NCBI RefSeq assembly: GCF_010907035.1
Contig: NZ_QUMK01000029.1
Span: forward strand, 1 to 63,718
DNA from: Rhodopseudomonas sp. BR0M22
GTDB taxonomy: Bacteria > Pseudomonadota > Alphaproteobacteria > Rhizobiales > Xanthobacteraceae
Length of the DNA: 63,718 nucleotides
Reading direction: 5' to 3'
Shown here: piece after piece, positions 9,850 to 19,353 of the stretch
Position numbering within the stretch: position 1 is the first letter of the stretch
How the letters are laid out: the number at the start of each line of letters is the position of its first letter
Made by a program: the position numbers and the translations under genes
The notes under the pieces: generated by a model
What the model saw: only the letters and a program-made list of their open reading frames with translations
Database searches by the model: none
Told to the model about the DNA's origin: nothing

Positions 9850-10446
9850 TTAGAGACAGAGGCCGAGCATCCGCACTGTGCAATCCCGTGCGGCGGAAGG
9901 TTTCGGCAGCTGCTTGCTCCAAGTGGCCGGCGGCTCGGCCGCGGCCTTGGAGCTGGCGGTCGATTTCGCCGGTTGCTTGCCCGAGGATTTAGCCGGCGGC
10001 TTTGCCTTCGGCTTCGGTTTCTCGTCGCCCCCGGCGATCACCATCGCCCAATAGGTCCTTCCGCTCGCGCTCGACCGGACGCTGGCGACACCGACTTTGG
10101 AGGCGCCTTTCAGCAGCAGATTGGCGCGATGACCGGGCGAGTTGATCCACTGCTTCAGCGTGTTCGGAAAATCCGGATAACCGTAGGCGATGTTCTCGGC
10201 GGCGCGCGACACCTTGGCCGGCGCCACCCGCGAGGTGAACGAGCCGCCGACCTCGTGGCTGAGCACATCCTTCGACGCCATCGCGGCCGCCTGCCGCTGC
10301 GCGATCGCATTCAGCGCCGCGTCCATCACCACCCTGCCCTGGCCATTCTTGGCGCGGAAAGCGGAGATCATCTCGGCAGGTCCAGCGGCGAAGGCGGGCA
10401 GCGCAGAAACTGAAACGAAGAAGGTCACCGCAAGTATCAGCGTCAT
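9850..10446 (-). CDS. Secreted CAP-domain (SCP/PR1-like, YkwD-type) protein
   Basis: Exported protein of 198 residues with a signal peptide (MTLILAVTFFVSVSALPAFA). The CAP domain shows the expected motifs: LNAIAQRQAAAMA, a metal-site LSHEVG, RAAENIAYGY, and WINSPGHRANLL with the second conserved histidine. A Lys/Pro/Ala-rich low-complexity tail follows, then a short Cys-containing C-terminus. The function of bacterial CAP proteins is mostly unknown. The chosen ATG at 10446 lies inside a palindromic repeat (10441-10522). The frame continues upstream through the repeat to an ATG at 10533, but that stretch is translated repeat and would bury the signal peptide. Confidence 0.85.
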   Translation of the reverse strand: MTLILAVTFFVSVSALPAFAAGPAEMISAFRAKNGQGRVVMDAALNAIAQRQAAAMASKDVLSHEVGGSFTSRVAPAKVSRAAENIAYGYPDFPNTLKQWINSPGHRANLLLKGASKVGVASVRSSASGRTYWAMVIAGGDEKPKPKAKPPAKSSGKQPAKSTASSKAAAEPPATWSKQLPKPSAARDCTVRMLGLCL

Positions 10447-10522
10447 TGCGAGCGCAGCGAAGCAATCCAGCGCCCGGTGCACAGGGCTGGATTGCTTCGT
10501 CGCTTTGCTCCTCGCAATGACG
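10441..10522. repeat. 82-bp palindromic repeat, family 1, copy 1
   Basis: It begins CGTCATTGCGAG and ends CTCGCAATGACG. Its inner arms, AGCGAAGCAATCCAG and CTGGATTGCTTCGT, are also inverted. It has the same length and architecture as the copy at 41529-41610. Its left edge supplies the start codon region of the CAP-domain gene. Confidence 0.85.
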
Positions 10523-10538
10523 GAGAGAAACATGGCGC

Positions 10539-12191
<1,653 letters not shown>

Positions 12192-12449
12192 TCAATGCGA
12201 TCGTAAGACCAAGGCGAGCACGCCCACCATAGCGGCGAGAATTCCAAAGCCCGCCGCAACGATGCCGCCGAGCCGCACGGTCAGCCGCAGCGTCAGCGTT
12301 TCCATCGCTAGCTGCAAATCCGTCTTGGTCACCAATTCCGTCATGATGAACTCGCGCGCAGCCTCGGCATGGGCTTCTGCCTGCTCATTGGAGACACCGG
12401 AGTTTCGCAAACGCTTAGCATAACCCAAAGTATCGAAAGCGAACGCCAT
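12192..12449 (-). CDS. Small CCDC90/DUF1640-like membrane-anchored coiled-coil protein
   Basis: 85-residue protein with the pattern seen in DUF1640/CCDC90-type bacterial proteins: an N-terminal FDTLGYAKRLRNSGVS helix, an Ala/Glu-rich helix (EQAEAHAEAAREFI), a heptad stretch (TKTDLQLAMETLTLRL), and a C-terminal transmembrane helix (GGIVAAGFGILAAMVGVLAL). The function is unknown. It lies alone between serS and tatC on the same strand. The family assignment is by sequence pattern. Confidence 0.65.
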   Translation of the reverse strand: MAFAFDTLGYAKRLRNSGVSNEQAEAHAEAAREFIMTELVTKTDLQLAMETLTLRLTVRLGGIVAAGFGILAAMVGVLALVLRSH

Positions 12450-12528
12450 CGACCTTCCCCCGCCCCGATCGATACAACCTAAGATAGGTACGGATCGTGG
12501 TGGGATGCAAGCCTTCGTCGTCTAACGC

Positions 12529-13335
12529 CTACTCCGCCGGCTTCGATTCTGCGTCGGCAGCTCCGGTCGCCGCCTCTGCGGCACGCTTCTTTTCGACGAT
12601 CGACACCGCGATGATCGAGCCCTCGTACAGCAGCAGCAGCGGGATCGCGAGCGAGGCCTGGCTAATGACGTCGGGCGGAGTCAGTACCGCAGCGATCACG
12701 AAGGCGCCGACAATGAAGTAGCGGCGTTTTTCCTTGAGCTGCTTGGCGGTGAGCACGCCGATCCGCCCGAGCAGGGTCAGGATCACCGGCAGCTGGAACG
12801 CCAGGCCGAACGCGAAGATCAGCGACATCATCAGCGACAGATATTCGCCGACCTTGGGCAGAAGCTGGATCTGCGCGGTCTCGGTGCCGCCGACCTGCTG
12901 CATGCCGAGCGAGAACCGCACCAGCATCGGCAGCACCACGAAGTACACCACCAGCGAGCCGAGCACGAAGAAGCCCGGCGTGGCGATCAGATACGGCAGG
13001 AAAGCGTTCTTCTCGTGCTTATACAGACCGGGCGCCACGAACTTGTAGATCTGCGTGGCGATGATCGGGAACGATATGAAGCCGGCGCCGAACATCGCCA
13101 GCTTGAGCTGGGTGAGAAAGTATTCGAGCAGCGCGGTGTAGATGAACTTCGAGTTCTCCGGCCCGGCGACCCAGACGAACGGCCAGACCAGAACGTTGTA
13201 GATCTGCTTGGCGAAGAAGAAGCAGAAGATGAACGCGATGCCGAAGCCGAGCAGCGCCTTGATCAGCCGCGAGCGCAGCTCGATCAGGTGGTCCATCAAC
13301 GGCGCCTTTGAGGCCTCGATGTCGTCGGCACTCAT
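12529..13335 (-). CDS. tatC: Sec-independent (twin-arginine) translocase subunit TatC
   Basis: Multi-spanning inner-membrane receptor of the Tat system, which exports folded proteins carrying twin-arginine signals. The 268 residues start with the conserved cytoplasmic segment [19 protein letters not shown]. The periplasmic loop motif [11 protein letters not shown] follows, and about six hydrophobic helices are visible. The C-terminal tail is charged ([19 protein letters not shown]). It overlaps tatB by four bases (ATGA), so translation is probably coupled. Confidence 0.95.
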   Translation of the reverse strand: MSADDIEASKAPLMDHLIELRSRLIKALLGFGIAFIFCFFFAKQIYNVLVWPFVWVAGPENSKFIYTALLEYFLTQLKLAMFGAGFISFPIIATQIYKFVAPGLYKHEKNAFLPYLIATPGFFVLGSLVVYFVVLPMLVRFSLGMQQVGGTETAQIQLLPKVGEYLSLMMSLIFAFGLAFQLPVILTLLGRIGVLTAKQLKEKRRYFIVGAFVIAAVLTPPDVISQASLAIPLLLLYEGSIIAVSIVEKKRAAEAATGAADAESKPAE

Positions 13336-13889
13336 GACGCTTTGGCGTCCTTCGGCAGTTCGGAGCTGATTGTTTCGGGGTGCGCGAGATCCGGCGGCGC
13401 CGCGTCCGGCGTGGCGAGCGCGTGGCTCTCGGCCGCGACCGGCAGATTCGCCGGCTCGGAGACCTGCACCTCGCGCACGATCGCAAGCGGCTCGGAAACG
13501 GCCGAGTCGTGCTGGGTCGCTTCGATCAAGGTCTCGGCCGTGGGTTGCGCCGGCGTGGTCGGCTCCGCCGGAGCATCGGAGGTGCTCGACGTGGCGGGCT
13601 TATCGAGAGCGATCGCGTCGTTGACCTCGCCCGACAGCTTGGTCAGCATGTTGTGGGTCGACAGGCCGCTGGCCGCTTCCTTGACCTCGTCGAACGACTT
13701 CTTGAGGTCGGCCATCTCGGCCTCGCGCATGGCTTCCTGGAACTGCCCTTGGAATTCGCTGGCAAGCCTTCGCGCTTTGCCCATCCATTGCCCGACCGTG
13801 CGCAACACGCCCGGCAGTTCCTTGGGGCCGATCGCGATCAGCGCGACCACCCCAATCACCATCAGTTCACTCCACCCGATGTCGAACAT
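13332..13889 (-). CDS. tatB: Sec-independent translocase subunit TatB
   Basis: Single-helix inner-membrane partner of TatC in twin-arginine substrate recognition. The N-terminus [20 protein letters not shown] with the following GPKELP hinge is diagnostic. An amphipathic helix (about 28-60) and a long acidic, Ala/Pro/Thr-rich tail follow, giving 185 residues. Length and hinge separate it from TatA. It lies between tatA (gap 181 bases) and tatC (four-base overlap). Confidence 0.94.
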   Translation of the reverse strand: MFDIGWSELMVIGVVALIAIGPKELPGVLRTVGQWMGKARRLASEFQGQFQEAMREAEMADLKKSFDEVKEAASGLSTHNMLTKLSGEVNDAIALDKPATSSTSDAPAEPTTPAQPTAETLIEATQHDSAVSEPLAIVREVQVSEPANLPVAAESHALATPDAAPPDLAHPETISSELPKDAKAS

Positions 13890-14070
13890 GAAACGGCCGA
13901 CTATGCCTCAATGCGCCCGCGAGCTCACGATCCGCGTGCGGGCAAGCTCGCAGCCCGCGCGTAGCGCCGTTCCGAAGATGCCGGCGGCGTGGGGCGCCGC
14001 CGGATCACATCACGTCGATTCGGCAACGCCGCGCTCCCGAAACAACGGCGCGGCTTTCGCGCCTGCGCGC

Positions 14071-14307
14071 TCAGACCGCCTTGCTGCCGACGTCGGTGCG
14101 GTTGGCTGCACCGGGCGTCGCGGAGTGGTCGATCGACTTAACCGGCTCGGACGTTTCCGCCGTCTTTTCATCGTCCTGCAAGCCCTTCTTGAAGGACTTG
14201 ATGCCCTGGGCGACGTCGCCCATCAGGTCGGAAATCTTGCCCCGACCGAACAGCAGCAGGACGACCGCGATAACGACGATCCAGTGCCAGATACTGAGTG
14301 AACCCAT
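14071..14307 (-). CDS. tatA: Sec-independent translocase subunit TatA
   Basis: Pore-forming subunit of the twin-arginine translocase. The 78 residues begin with a short transmembrane helix ([17 protein letters not shown]), followed by the [20 protein letters not shown] amphipathic helix typical of TatA/E, and a charged tail. It is the first gene of a tatA-tatB-tatC group and lies 147 bases beyond the scpB stop on the same strand. The 181-base gap to tatB holds no gene that I can support. Confidence 0.94.
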   Translation of the reverse strand: MGSLSIWHWIVVIAVVLLLFGRGKISDLMGDVAQGIKSFKKGLQDDEKTAETSEPVKSIDHSATPGAANRTDVGSKAV

Positions 14308-14454
14308 CCTGCCTTCTCCCGAAACTCGACCGGCACGCCAGCCCTATTCTCCAGCGAAGCTAGGTGAAAGAGCCGCCCAAAACAAGGATTTATGCCGGCG
14401 CAACGGTGAGTTGATCAGCGTCCATCGGGTTCCTTTTGAGGCTCAGTCACAGGC

Positions 14455-15687
14455 TCACTGCTGCCCATCGTCCCGCTCAGGCACGTCGTCGCCGGCCTCG
14501 TCCTCGGAGCCGTCCGGTTCAGAGGTATCGAGATCCTCGGCAACGGTATCGAGATCGCTGTCGGCTTCGCCGATCGAGGCTTCTTCGTTCTCCGCGACGG
14601 TATCCTCGACAACATCCGATTCGATCAGCTCCGCCTCAGCGGTCTCGAACTCGGCAGCCACCTCGTCCTCAGAGGTCAGCTCGTCGCCATCCGCCAGTTC
14701 GGCCTCCAGCTCGACCTCGCCGACCTGATCGGTCTCCTCGCCTTCAACGTCGCCTGTCTGTTCGAGCTCGACGAAGCCGGTTTCGGCCGCGGCCTCTTCG
14801 CTCCCCGCGTCGGTCGTCTCGATCACGCCGGCCTCGGCCGCATCGGCATCCAGCTCGGCCGCTTCCGCCGCGCCGAACTCTGCATCGCCAGCCTGCGCCG
14901 CTCCGGTCGCTTCGGCCGTCTCCGGCGCAGCGGCAGCGGTCTCCGCGGCGTCGCCCTCCAGATCCAGTTCGGGCTGCGGCGCAACCGACAAATCGAGATC
15001 GCCGGGCTCGAGCGGATCCTCGTCCTCGCGCAGCTCCGGATCATCCGACGGCGTCGGCACACTGAATCCGGTCGGCAGGCGGGTGTCGAGCAGGCCGGTG
15101 CCCTTGAGTTCTTCGAGGCCCGGCAGGTCGGTGAGCGACTCCAGGCTGAACTGCGACAGGAACGCTTCGGTGGTGCCGAAGGTCAGCGGACGGCCCGGGG
15201 TCTTGCGGCGCCCGCGCGGCTTGATCCAGCCGGTCTCCAGCAGCACGTCGAGCGTGCCCTTCGAGGTCGCCACGCCGCGGATCTCTTCGATTTCAACGCG
15301 GGTGATCGGCTGGTGATAGGCGATGATCGCCAGCATCTCGATCGCGGCGCGCGACAGCTTGCGGGTCTCGGTCGACTCGCGGGTCATCAGCCAAGCGAGA
15401 TCGCCCGCGGTGCGGAACGTCCATTTGCTGGCGATGCGGACCAGATTGACGCCACGGCCTGCGTAGTCGTCCTGCAACTGCTTCAGCGCCGCCTTGATGT
15501 CGACGCCTTCCGGCATGCGCTTGGCGAGCGCGGACTGCTCCAGCGGCTCGGGGGACGCGAACAGCAGGGCTTCGAGCAGGCGCAGCTCCTCGGGCCGGGA
15601 CTGCGGCTGCTGTTCGGCGCTGTCATCGGCGAGATGTTCGACCGGTTGTTCGAACTCCACGATGCGCTTCTCCGCCAGACTTGCCAT
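14455..15687 (-). CDS. scpB: Condensin subunit ScpB with a long acidic C-terminal extension
   Basis: Winged-helix kleisin-associated subunit of the SMC-ScpAB chromosome condensation complex. The core lies at about residues 30-215, with LRLLEALLFASPEPL, an AIEMLAIIAYHQPITR winged-helix motif and IRGVATSKGTLDVLLE. After it comes about 180 residues dominated by Glu, Asp, Ala and Thr with almost no basic residues, unlike the roughly 200-residue ScpB of Bacillus. The ATG at 15687 is preferred because AAGGAG lies just upstream. A GTG at 15708 would overlap the scpA stop and place this ribosome-binding site inside the coding sequence. Confidence 0.92.
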   Translation of the reverse strand: MASLAEKRIVEFEQPVEHLADDSAEQQPQSRPEELRLLEALLFASPEPLEQSALAKRMPEGVDIKAALKQLQDDYAGRGVNLVRIASKWTFRTAGDLAWLMTRESTETRKLSRAAIEMLAIIAYHQPITRVEIEEIRGVATSKGTLDVLLETGWIKPRGRRKTPGRPLTFGTTEAFLSQFSLESLTDLPGLEELKGTGLLDTRLPTGFSVPTPSDDPELREDEDPLEPGDLDLSVAPQPELDLEGDAAETAAAAPETAEATGAAQAGDAEFGAAEAAELDADAAEAGVIETTDAGSEEAAAETGFVELEQTGDVEGEETDQVGEVELEAELADGDELTSEDEVAAEFETAEAELIESDVVEDTVAENEEASIGEADSDLDTVAEDLDTSEPDGSEDEAGDDVPERDDGQQ

Positions 15688-15707
15688 GGCTCGGTCTCCT
15701 TCTTCCA

Positions 15708-16538
15708 CTACCCGACCGGAGTATCCGGCAAGGCTGCCGCTTCCATCGCTGGAGACGGCGGACGCTTACGAAAATACAAAGGCGCCAAGGGGCCCGACTG
15801 ATGCAGCTCGACCTCGCCCTCGCGCACCAGTTCCAGCGCGGCCGCGAAGCTCGACGCCAGCACGGTGGCGCGCTGGGTCGGGTCGGGCATGTAGCGCAGC
15901 AGATATTCGTCGAGCCGGCTCCAGTCCTCGGCGAGCCCGACCAGCCGCTCCAGCGACGCGCGCGCTTCGCTCAGCGACCACACCGTGCGCTTGGCGAGAT
16001 GAACGGTGGTGAGCACGCGCGACTGCCGCTGCGATGCGTAGGCGCTGAGCAGATCGTACAGCGTTGCTGTGAACTTCGGATGCTTGATCTCGGCGATTTC
16101 TTCGGCCTGCCCGCGCGGGAAAATGTCGCGATTGAGCTGGGGCCGCGTCATCAGCCGGTTCGCCGCCTCGCGGATCGCCTCGAGCTTGCGCAGCCGGTTG
16201 GCCAGCGCATTGGCCATCTCTTCGGCGCTCGGCCCTTCCTGGGCCGGCGGCTCCGGCAGCAGCAGGCGCGACTTCAGGAAAGCGAGCCACGCCGCCATCA
16301 CCAGATAGTCGGCGGCGAGTTCGAGCCGGATCTTCCGCGCTTCTTCGATGAACAGCAGATACTGGTCGGCAAGCGCCAGAATCGAGATCTTGTGCAGATC
16401 GACCTTTTGCTGCCGCGCCAGCGTGAGCAGAAGGTCGAGCGGACCTTCATAGCCCTCGACGTCGATGACGAGCGCTTCATCCTGCTCGACCTGTTCGACG
16501 GGCCGGCCGGTTTCGAATTGCAGAATTTCAGCGGTCAT
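15708..16538 (-). CDS. scpA: Condensin kleisin subunit ScpA
   Basis: Segregation and condensation protein A, the kleisin that bridges SMC heads. The 276 residues show the conserved N-terminal motif EGYEGPLDLLLTLARQQKVD, followed by ILALADQYLLFIEEARKIRL and LVMAAWLAFLKSRLLLP. The C-terminal winged-helix part includes VVWS-like and FAAALELVREGEVELHQ segments. The ATG at 16538 overlaps the nagZ stop (ATGA), which fixes the start. The stop is 20 bases before the scpB start, so nagZ-scpA-scpB look co-transcribed and partly translationally coupled. Confidence 0.94.
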   Translation of the reverse strand: MTAEILQFETGRPVEQVEQDEALVIDVEGYEGPLDLLLTLARQQKVDLHKISILALADQYLLFIEEARKIRLELAADYLVMAAWLAFLKSRLLLPEPPAQEGPSAEEMANALANRLRKLEAIREAANRLMTRPQLNRDIFPRGQAEEIAEIKHPKFTATLYDLLSAYASQRQSRVLTTVHLAKRTVWSLSEARASLERLVGLAEDWSRLDEYLLRYMPDPTQRATVLASSFAAALELVREGEVELHQSGPLAPLYFRKRPPSPAMEAAALPDTPVG

Positions 16539-17560
16539 GCGCCCACCCTTGCGCGGCCGATCAAGGCTTCGAGTTCGGATCGCGCCGCAGCGCGGTCGAG
16601 CGGCTGCGGAGGCCGGCGCGCCGCCAGCGCAGCTTCGGCCCTGGCCAATGCCCTGCCCTGCAGCTCCGGCGTGTCGGTCGCGACCTGACGCATTTCGTCG
16701 AGCTTGCCGTTGCAATGCAGAACGACGTCGCAGCCCGCCGCGACGATCGCGCGGGTGCGTTCGGCGATGCTGCCGGCCAGCGCGTTCATCGAAACGTCGT
16801 CGCTCATCAGCAATCCTTGGAACCCGATCGACTCGCGAATCACCCGGTCGATGATTGTCGCAGAAGTGGTCGCGGGTTGGGCGGGGTCCAGCGCGCTAAA
16901 CACAACATGTGCAGTCATCGCCATCGGCAGGTCGGCGAGCGGCCGGAACGCGGCGAAGTCGGTCCGATCGAGTTCCGCGGGTGCGGTGTCGACCGTCGGC
17001 AGACGATGATGGCTGTCGGCGGTGGCCCGGCCATGACCGGGAATATGCTTGAGCACGGGCAGCACGCCGCCCTGCGCCAGCCCCTCAGTGACCGCGCGGG
17101 CGATCGCCGCGACCTTGTCCGGCGTGTTGCCGTAAGCACGGTCGCCGATCACCGCATCGGCGCCGGCGACCGGAACGTCGGCAAGCGGCAGGCAGTCGAC
17201 GGTAATCCCCAGTGTGAGCAGATCGTCGGCGATCAGCCGCGCGCTCAGTCGCGCCGCAGTCAGCCCTGCCTCCGGGTCGATCTGGTACAGCGACGAGAAC
17301 ACCGCGCCGGGCGGATAGACCGGCCAATGCGGCGGCCCGAGCCGCTGCACCCGACCGCCTTCCTGGTCGATCAGGACCGGCGCATCCGGGGAACCGACAG
17401 ATTCGCGCAATTCTTCAACCAGCGCTTTGACTTGCGCCGGATTGTCGACGTTCCGCTTGAACAGAATGAAACCCCACGGGCGCGAATCACGGAAAAATCC
17501 GCGTTCGTCGTCGCTGAGGCTGAGGCCGGCCAGGCCGGAAATGAAGGCGCGCGGTGGCAT
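16535..17560 (-). CDS. nagZ: Beta-N-acetylglucosaminidase NagZ (glycoside hydrolase 3)
   Basis: Cytosolic enzyme of peptidoglycan recycling that removes GlcNAc from anhydro-muropeptides. The 341 residues carry the GH3 hallmark KHIPGHGRATADSHHRLP, which contains the His of the flexible catalytic loop, and the nucleophile region GLLMSDDVSMNAL with the catalytic Asp. LIDQEGGRVQRL is the conserved substrate-binding segment. It has no signal peptide, as expected for NagZ. It lies between the SPOR-domain gene upstream and scpA downstream, overlapping scpA by four bases. Confidence 0.93.
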   Translation of the reverse strand: MPPRAFISGLAGLSLSDDERGFFRDSRPWGFILFKRNVDNPAQVKALVEELRESVGSPDAPVLIDQEGGRVQRLGPPHWPVYPPGAVFSSLYQIDPEAGLTAARLSARLIADDLLTLGITVDCLPLADVPVAGADAVIGDRAYGNTPDKVAAIARAVTEGLAQGGVLPVLKHIPGHGRATADSHHRLPTVDTAPAELDRTDFAAFRPLADLPMAMTAHVVFSALDPAQPATTSATIIDRVIRESIGFQGLLMSDDVSMNALAGSIAERTRAIVAAGCDVVLHCNGKLDEMRQVATDTPELQGRALARAEAALAARRPPQPLDRAAARSELEALIGRARVGA

Positions 17561-17607
17561 ACAGCGCGCTTAGCCCGCACGCGCCTCCAGGGTCAAGGAA
17601 ACCGCCG

Positions 17608-19251
17608 TTAATTCCTCTGGACGAAGCACTGTCCGCCGGCACTTTTTAGGTTCCCGCAGACCTGCTGTGCCTGTTCGGCCGAGGCGAACGGGCCGACCAT
17701 AGCGCGGTAGTAGACGCCCTTGCTGCCGAGATCGACCTTTTTGATCATGTGCGGCTGCGAGGCGAGCACCGAAGAGAACTTGCCCTGCAGCGTGCGATAC
17801 GACGACTTGGCGTCGGCCTCGCTGCGCTGCGACGACACCTGCACGACGTAACCGCCGGAGGTGACCGGTTCGGCGGCCGGCAACGACGCAACGCGCTGCG
17901 CACGCGGCGCCGGAGTCTCGCTGGCTCCCGGCGACAGCGACAAGGGTGCGGCACCAGCCGAGGCATTGGCGTCCTCGACGCTCCTTGCCGGTGCGCGAGC
18001 CGCCGGGGGCGGTGCAGTGCGGCTGGCCTGCCGGGACGCAGCGCCCGGCTGACCAGATTGCTCTGCCTGATCCGGCCGAATGCTGAATGTCTTGATCCTG
18101 CGCGGCTCGTCTCCCGCCAGGGTGCCGTTGTTCGGCGGCGGCGTCAGGTTCGGCTTGGCGCCCGGCGCGACGCTGGCCACCGTCGGCGGATTGGGGTTTT
18201 GATTGAGCTGCGGCAGCACGACGCGCGGACCCGATCCCGGCATCCGCGACGGGTCGGCCGCCGGCTGCTCTTCGCGCGAAACCAGTGCCTCGACACCGTT
18301 GCCGGAGGCCAGCCGGTCCTGGATCGGCTTGCCGGCGTTATCGTTCGACGGCCCCGGAATCTTGGTCGGAGTGGTGTCGGCCTTGATCACCGGCGGCTCG
18401 CCACTGCGCGTGACGCCAGCAAAGTTGCGATAAGCCAGAGCGCCGCCGGTGCCGACCACCGCAAGCGCCAGGATCGCGAACACGGTCAGCATGGTATTGC
18501 GGCGCGGCTTGACCGCCTGATCTTCAGACAGCTCGTCGTAGCCGTCGCCATAGCCGTAAGCCGGATCCTGATATCCGCCGATCGGCGCCGGATCGGCAGG
18601 CAGTTGGCCGTAGAGCGCATCGTCGTAGCGTGCCGGATCGAGCGGCGCGGCACTCGCCGGCAGCGGATCGTAGTCCGGCTCGTAAGGCACCCGGTCCGGC
18701 TGCACCAGATCGAGCTGGCGCTGCTCGATCGGCGCCGGCTCGAACCTCGGCTCCGGTGCACGCGGAGGGATCAGTCCTGGATCGAACGAGCGCATATCCA
18801 GCGAGCGTGGCTCGACCGGCGACTGCATCGCAGGCGTCCGCTCGTAGCTGGTGAGGTCGGCGCGCCGCGGCGCAGGCGGCGCGGCGTTGATGAAGGACGG
18901 CGGCCGGCTGAAATCCGGCTCCGGCGGCAGCACCGGTTCGGGTGCCCGCTGCGGCTCAGCTACGCGCGGCGACTGGCGATGCTGCATCCACGACGGCGTC
19001 GGCGGCGGCACGAGATCGTCGTCAGCCGACCGCAAATCCCTGCTGGCGCGGAAGTCGGTGGCGCGGCTTTGCGGCGCGATCGGCGGCGCCGGCTCTGTCC
19101 GGGGAGCGGTCTGGCCGAACGGGTCGGTCTGACCAATCAGCCGGGCAAGCTCGGCGAGCGGATCGTTCTCCGGCTTCTGCGGATAATGGGAGGGAGGAAG
19201 ACGGTCATCGTCATCCGCCGGAAAAGGTCGATTCTGATATCGATCCGTCAT
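17608..19251 (-). CDS. SPOR-domain membrane protein
   Basis: Probable bitopic envelope protein recruited to septal peptidoglycan. It has a long Pro/Asp-rich cytoplasmic N-terminal region (about 1-245), one transmembrane helix (TMLTVFAILALAVVGTGGAL), a Pro/Ala-rich periplasmic stretch, and a C-terminal SPOR domain (about 465-547) with YVVQVSSQRSEADAKSSYR and YYRAMVGPFASAEQAQQVC. SPOR domains bind denuded glycan strands. The ATG at 19251 (MTDRYQNRPFPADD) is chosen on resemblance to relatives; the ATG at 19269 is also possible. It sits between argS and nagZ, the usual alphaproteobacterial order. Confidence 0.88.
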   Translation of the reverse strand: MTDRYQNRPFPADDDDRLPPSHYPQKPENDPLAELARLIGQTDPFGQTAPRTEPAPPIAPQSRATDFRASRDLRSADDDLVPPPTPSWMQHRQSPRVAEPQRAPEPVLPPEPDFSRPPSFINAAPPAPRRADLTSYERTPAMQSPVEPRSLDMRSFDPGLIPPRAPEPRFEPAPIEQRQLDLVQPDRVPYEPDYDPLPASAAPLDPARYDDALYGQLPADPAPIGGYQDPAYGYGDGYDELSEDQAVKPRRNTMLTVFAILALAVVGTGGALAYRNFAGVTRSGEPPVIKADTTPTKIPGPSNDNAGKPIQDRLASGNGVEALVSREEQPAADPSRMPGSGPRVVLPQLNQNPNPPTVASVAPGAKPNLTPPPNNGTLAGDEPRRIKTFSIRPDQAEQSGQPGAASRQASRTAPPPAARAPARSVEDANASAGAAPLSLSPGASETPAPRAQRVASLPAAEPVTSGGYVVQVSSQRSEADAKSSYRTLQGKFSSVLASQPHMIKKVDLGSKGVYYRAMVGPFASAEQAQQVCGNLKSAGGQCFVQRN

Positions 19252-19353
19252 CGTGATGTCGCGTCCCATTCGGGAAAGCAGCCAAAGGCGCCTTCGCAGA
19301 CGTCACGGCCGCTCTCACAAGCCGCTACAGATCCCCATCTGACGGCCGATCCC

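Noticed and set aside
10447-10533. N-terminal extension of the CAP protein from the ATG at 10533
   Set aside because: The added residues are the translation of the palindromic repeat and would move the signal peptide inside the protein.
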